From contig CAMJDE010000063.1 of assembly GCA_946404295.1 (NCBI GenBank), positions 1-8,454 on the forward strand: DNA of 8,454 nucleotides, given 5' to 3'. Shown here one piece after another: positions 6,392 through 8,454 of this stretch. The notes beneath the pieces are model-generated. The model saw only the letters and a list, made by a program, of their open reading frames with translations, did not search any database and had not been told where the DNA came from. This DNA comes from an uncultured Clostridia bacterium (GTDB lineage Bacteria; Bacillota; Clostridia; Oscillospirales; CAG-272). The stretch's first letter is position 1, and every line of letters begins with the position of its first letter. Made by a program: the position numbers and the translations under genes.

Positions 6392-6432
6392 TTTCCGAGA
6401 AATAATCGTCCCGAGCGGGGCAAAAACCGCCG

Positions 6433-7527
<1,095 letters not shown>

Positions 7528-7550
7528 TTTTTATCCTCTTTTCTACCCTT

Positions 7551-8454
7551 TCAGGTATCTTTTCGTTTGTTCTGCAAAACCTGTTGCAGCGCCGCCATCG
7601 GGTCGTCCGATTGCGAGAGCCGCTCTTTTGCGACCGCCTCTTTCAGGGCGGCGACGCAATCCGAAAAAAGCTTGTCCCCGTTGTCGGAGAGCTGCATCCG
7701 GCGGTTGCGCATCCCGAAGATCCGCCCGATCTCCTCGGGCGAAAAGTCCTCGTTCAGCGCGCTGATCTCCCACTCACCGTCGCCGATCCGGTCGCGGACC
7801 GCGCAAAATACGCGGCGGGAGAACTCGGTGAGAAAGTCGTTCTCTGTGAGGATCGGCTCGTCTCTATGGATCAGCGCGCGGTAGTTGGGATCAAGCAGGA
7901 GCAGTCCCAGCACCGTTTCCTCGGTGCGGGCGACCCCGGGCGTCCGGCTGAACTCGGGATTGATTCGATCCTGGAAGCCCGTGATCGACTGGCGGAGCGT
8001 CTCGCCCTCTTTCTTCTTGTACTCGCGTAATCGTTTGGAAAACCTGCTATCTATGACGTTTCTCAATGATTGGGGCAAAACCGAAAACTTGTCCGCCACG
8101 ACCCCGATATAGACCTCGCGTTCGGCAGAGGACGAAAAGCCGGCAATCGCATCACAAAGTTCATTTAAAGCATTAATCTTCTGCTGCGGGTCGGAGAGAT
8201 CGTATTTGGAGAGCGTGCGGTCGAGGGTATAGTCGAACTTCGACTGGCTGCCTTCCAGAACCTTTTGGAAGGCGTCGGGACCCGAATTGCGGATGAATTC
8301 GTCGGGGTCCTTCCCTCCCGGCAGTTTCAGAAGCGTGACCTCGACCCCGACCTCCTCGAGCAGTTTCGTCGCCTTGTCGGCGGCAAGTCTGCCCGCCTGG
8401 TCCATATCGTAGGAGATCACGACCTTCTTCGAGTAGCGCGACATGATCCGCGCC
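7551..8454 (-). CDS. dnaG: DNA primase DnaG, C-terminal part
   Basis: About 300 C-terminal residues of the replicative primase, which makes RNA primers for lagging-strand synthesis; the 5' end lies beyond the right edge. The fragment opens inside the TOPRIM catalytic domain: RYSKKVVISYDMDQAG contains the metal-binding Asp-x-Asp pair, followed by GRLAADKA and LLKLPGGKDPDEFI. The rest is the helical region through DPQQKINALNELCDAIAG and then the helicase(DnaB)-binding domain, which begins near RTEETVLGLLLLDPNY and ends at a natural stop. The zinc-binding N-terminal domain is not visible. The frame continues without a stop to the window edge, so the internal methionine at 8444 is not the start. 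The gene sits 23 bases before rpoD, the standard order in Bacillota, which supports both identifications. Confidence 0.95.
   Translation of the reverse strand, partial: ARIMSRYSKKVVISYDMDQAGRLAADKATKLLEEVGVEVTLLKLPGGKDPDEFIRNSGPDAFQKVLEGSQSKFDYTLDRTLSKYDLSDPQQKINALNELCDAIAGFSSSAEREVYIGVVADKFSVLPQSLRNVIDSRFSKRLREYKKKEGETLRQSITGFQDRINPEFSRTPGVARTEETVLGLLLLDPNYRALIHRDEPILTENDFLTEFSRRVFCAVRDRIGDGEWEISALNEDFSPEEIGRIFGMRNRRMQLSDNGDKLFSDCVAALKEAVAKERLSQSDDPMAALQQVLQNKRKDT

Larger units (their letters stand above)
6316..6432 (-). other. rpoD-lipoprotein intergenic region
   Basis: These 117 bases are much more A/T-rich than their surroundings and mark the change from housekeeping to accessory genes. 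They contain the promoter and palindrome listed separately, plus another GACGATT (6410-6404) that is the reverse complement of AATCGTC (6382-6376). RNA reading through from rpoD could pair these two. Just after the rpoD stop there is only a weak CCC/GGG stem and no U-tract. Confidence 0.5.

Noticed and set aside
6316..6423. In-frame N-terminal extension of the lipoprotein starting at 6423
   Set aside because: It would start upstream of the promoter, translate through the -35 and -10 boxes and bury the signal peptide 36 residues inside the protein. The ATG at 6315 has a well-spaced ribosome binding site.
6411..6432. Intrinsic terminator for rpoD
   Set aside because: Only a three-pair CCC/GGG stem with no following T-run is present.

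Overview
The window is densely coded, and every gene I accept lies on the minus strand, so the biological reading order runs from high to low coordinates. The right end carries the 3' part of dnaG (primase) followed closely by rpoD (primary sigma factor). This is the macromolecular-synthesis gene pair typical of Bacillota. The compact sigma factor with a short region 1.1, the AGGAGG-type ribosome binding sites and the GC-rich codon usage suggest an uncultured GC-rich member of class Clostridia. That placement is inferred from gene order and protein style, not from a database match.

Region by region, read in the direction of transcription: 8454-7551 dnaG (5' end outside the window); 7527-6433 rpoD; 6432-6316 an AT-rich gap with a near-consensus sigma-70 promoter whose -35 box sits inside a perfect 15-bp palindrome; 6315-4597 a lipoprotein resembling an ABC-transporter sugar-binding protein, with an inserted coiled-coil-like segment and an InlB-type beta domain at its C terminus; 4596-4432 a gap with a very stable GC-rich hairpin; 4431-2950 a cytoplasmic protein of the neutral/alkaline ceramidase fold; 2924-1572 an L-fucose/L-arabinose-isomerase-like sugar isomerase; 1572-139 an FGGY (xylulokinase-like) sugar kinase; 137-1 the start of a divergent triosephosphate-isomerase-like protein.

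The five genes after rpoD read as one accessory sugar-use locus: capture outside the cell (lipoprotein), hydrolysis of an imported conjugate (ceramidase-fold protein), aldose-ketose isomerisation, ketose phosphorylation, and a TIM-barrel isomerase acting on a phosphorylated short sugar. The last three genes are tightly coupled, with overlapping or nearly touching stop and start codons. No permease, aldolase or regulator gene is visible, so the pathway is incomplete here and its substrate is unknown. The pairing of a soluble ceramidase-fold enzyme, which lacks one of the usual zinc histidines, with an isomerase, kinase and TIM-like trio is the most promising lead for an undescribed catabolic route. 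There is no tRNA, rRNA, CRISPR array, insertion sequence or other mobile element that I can support, and no gene-free stretch longer than about 165 bases.
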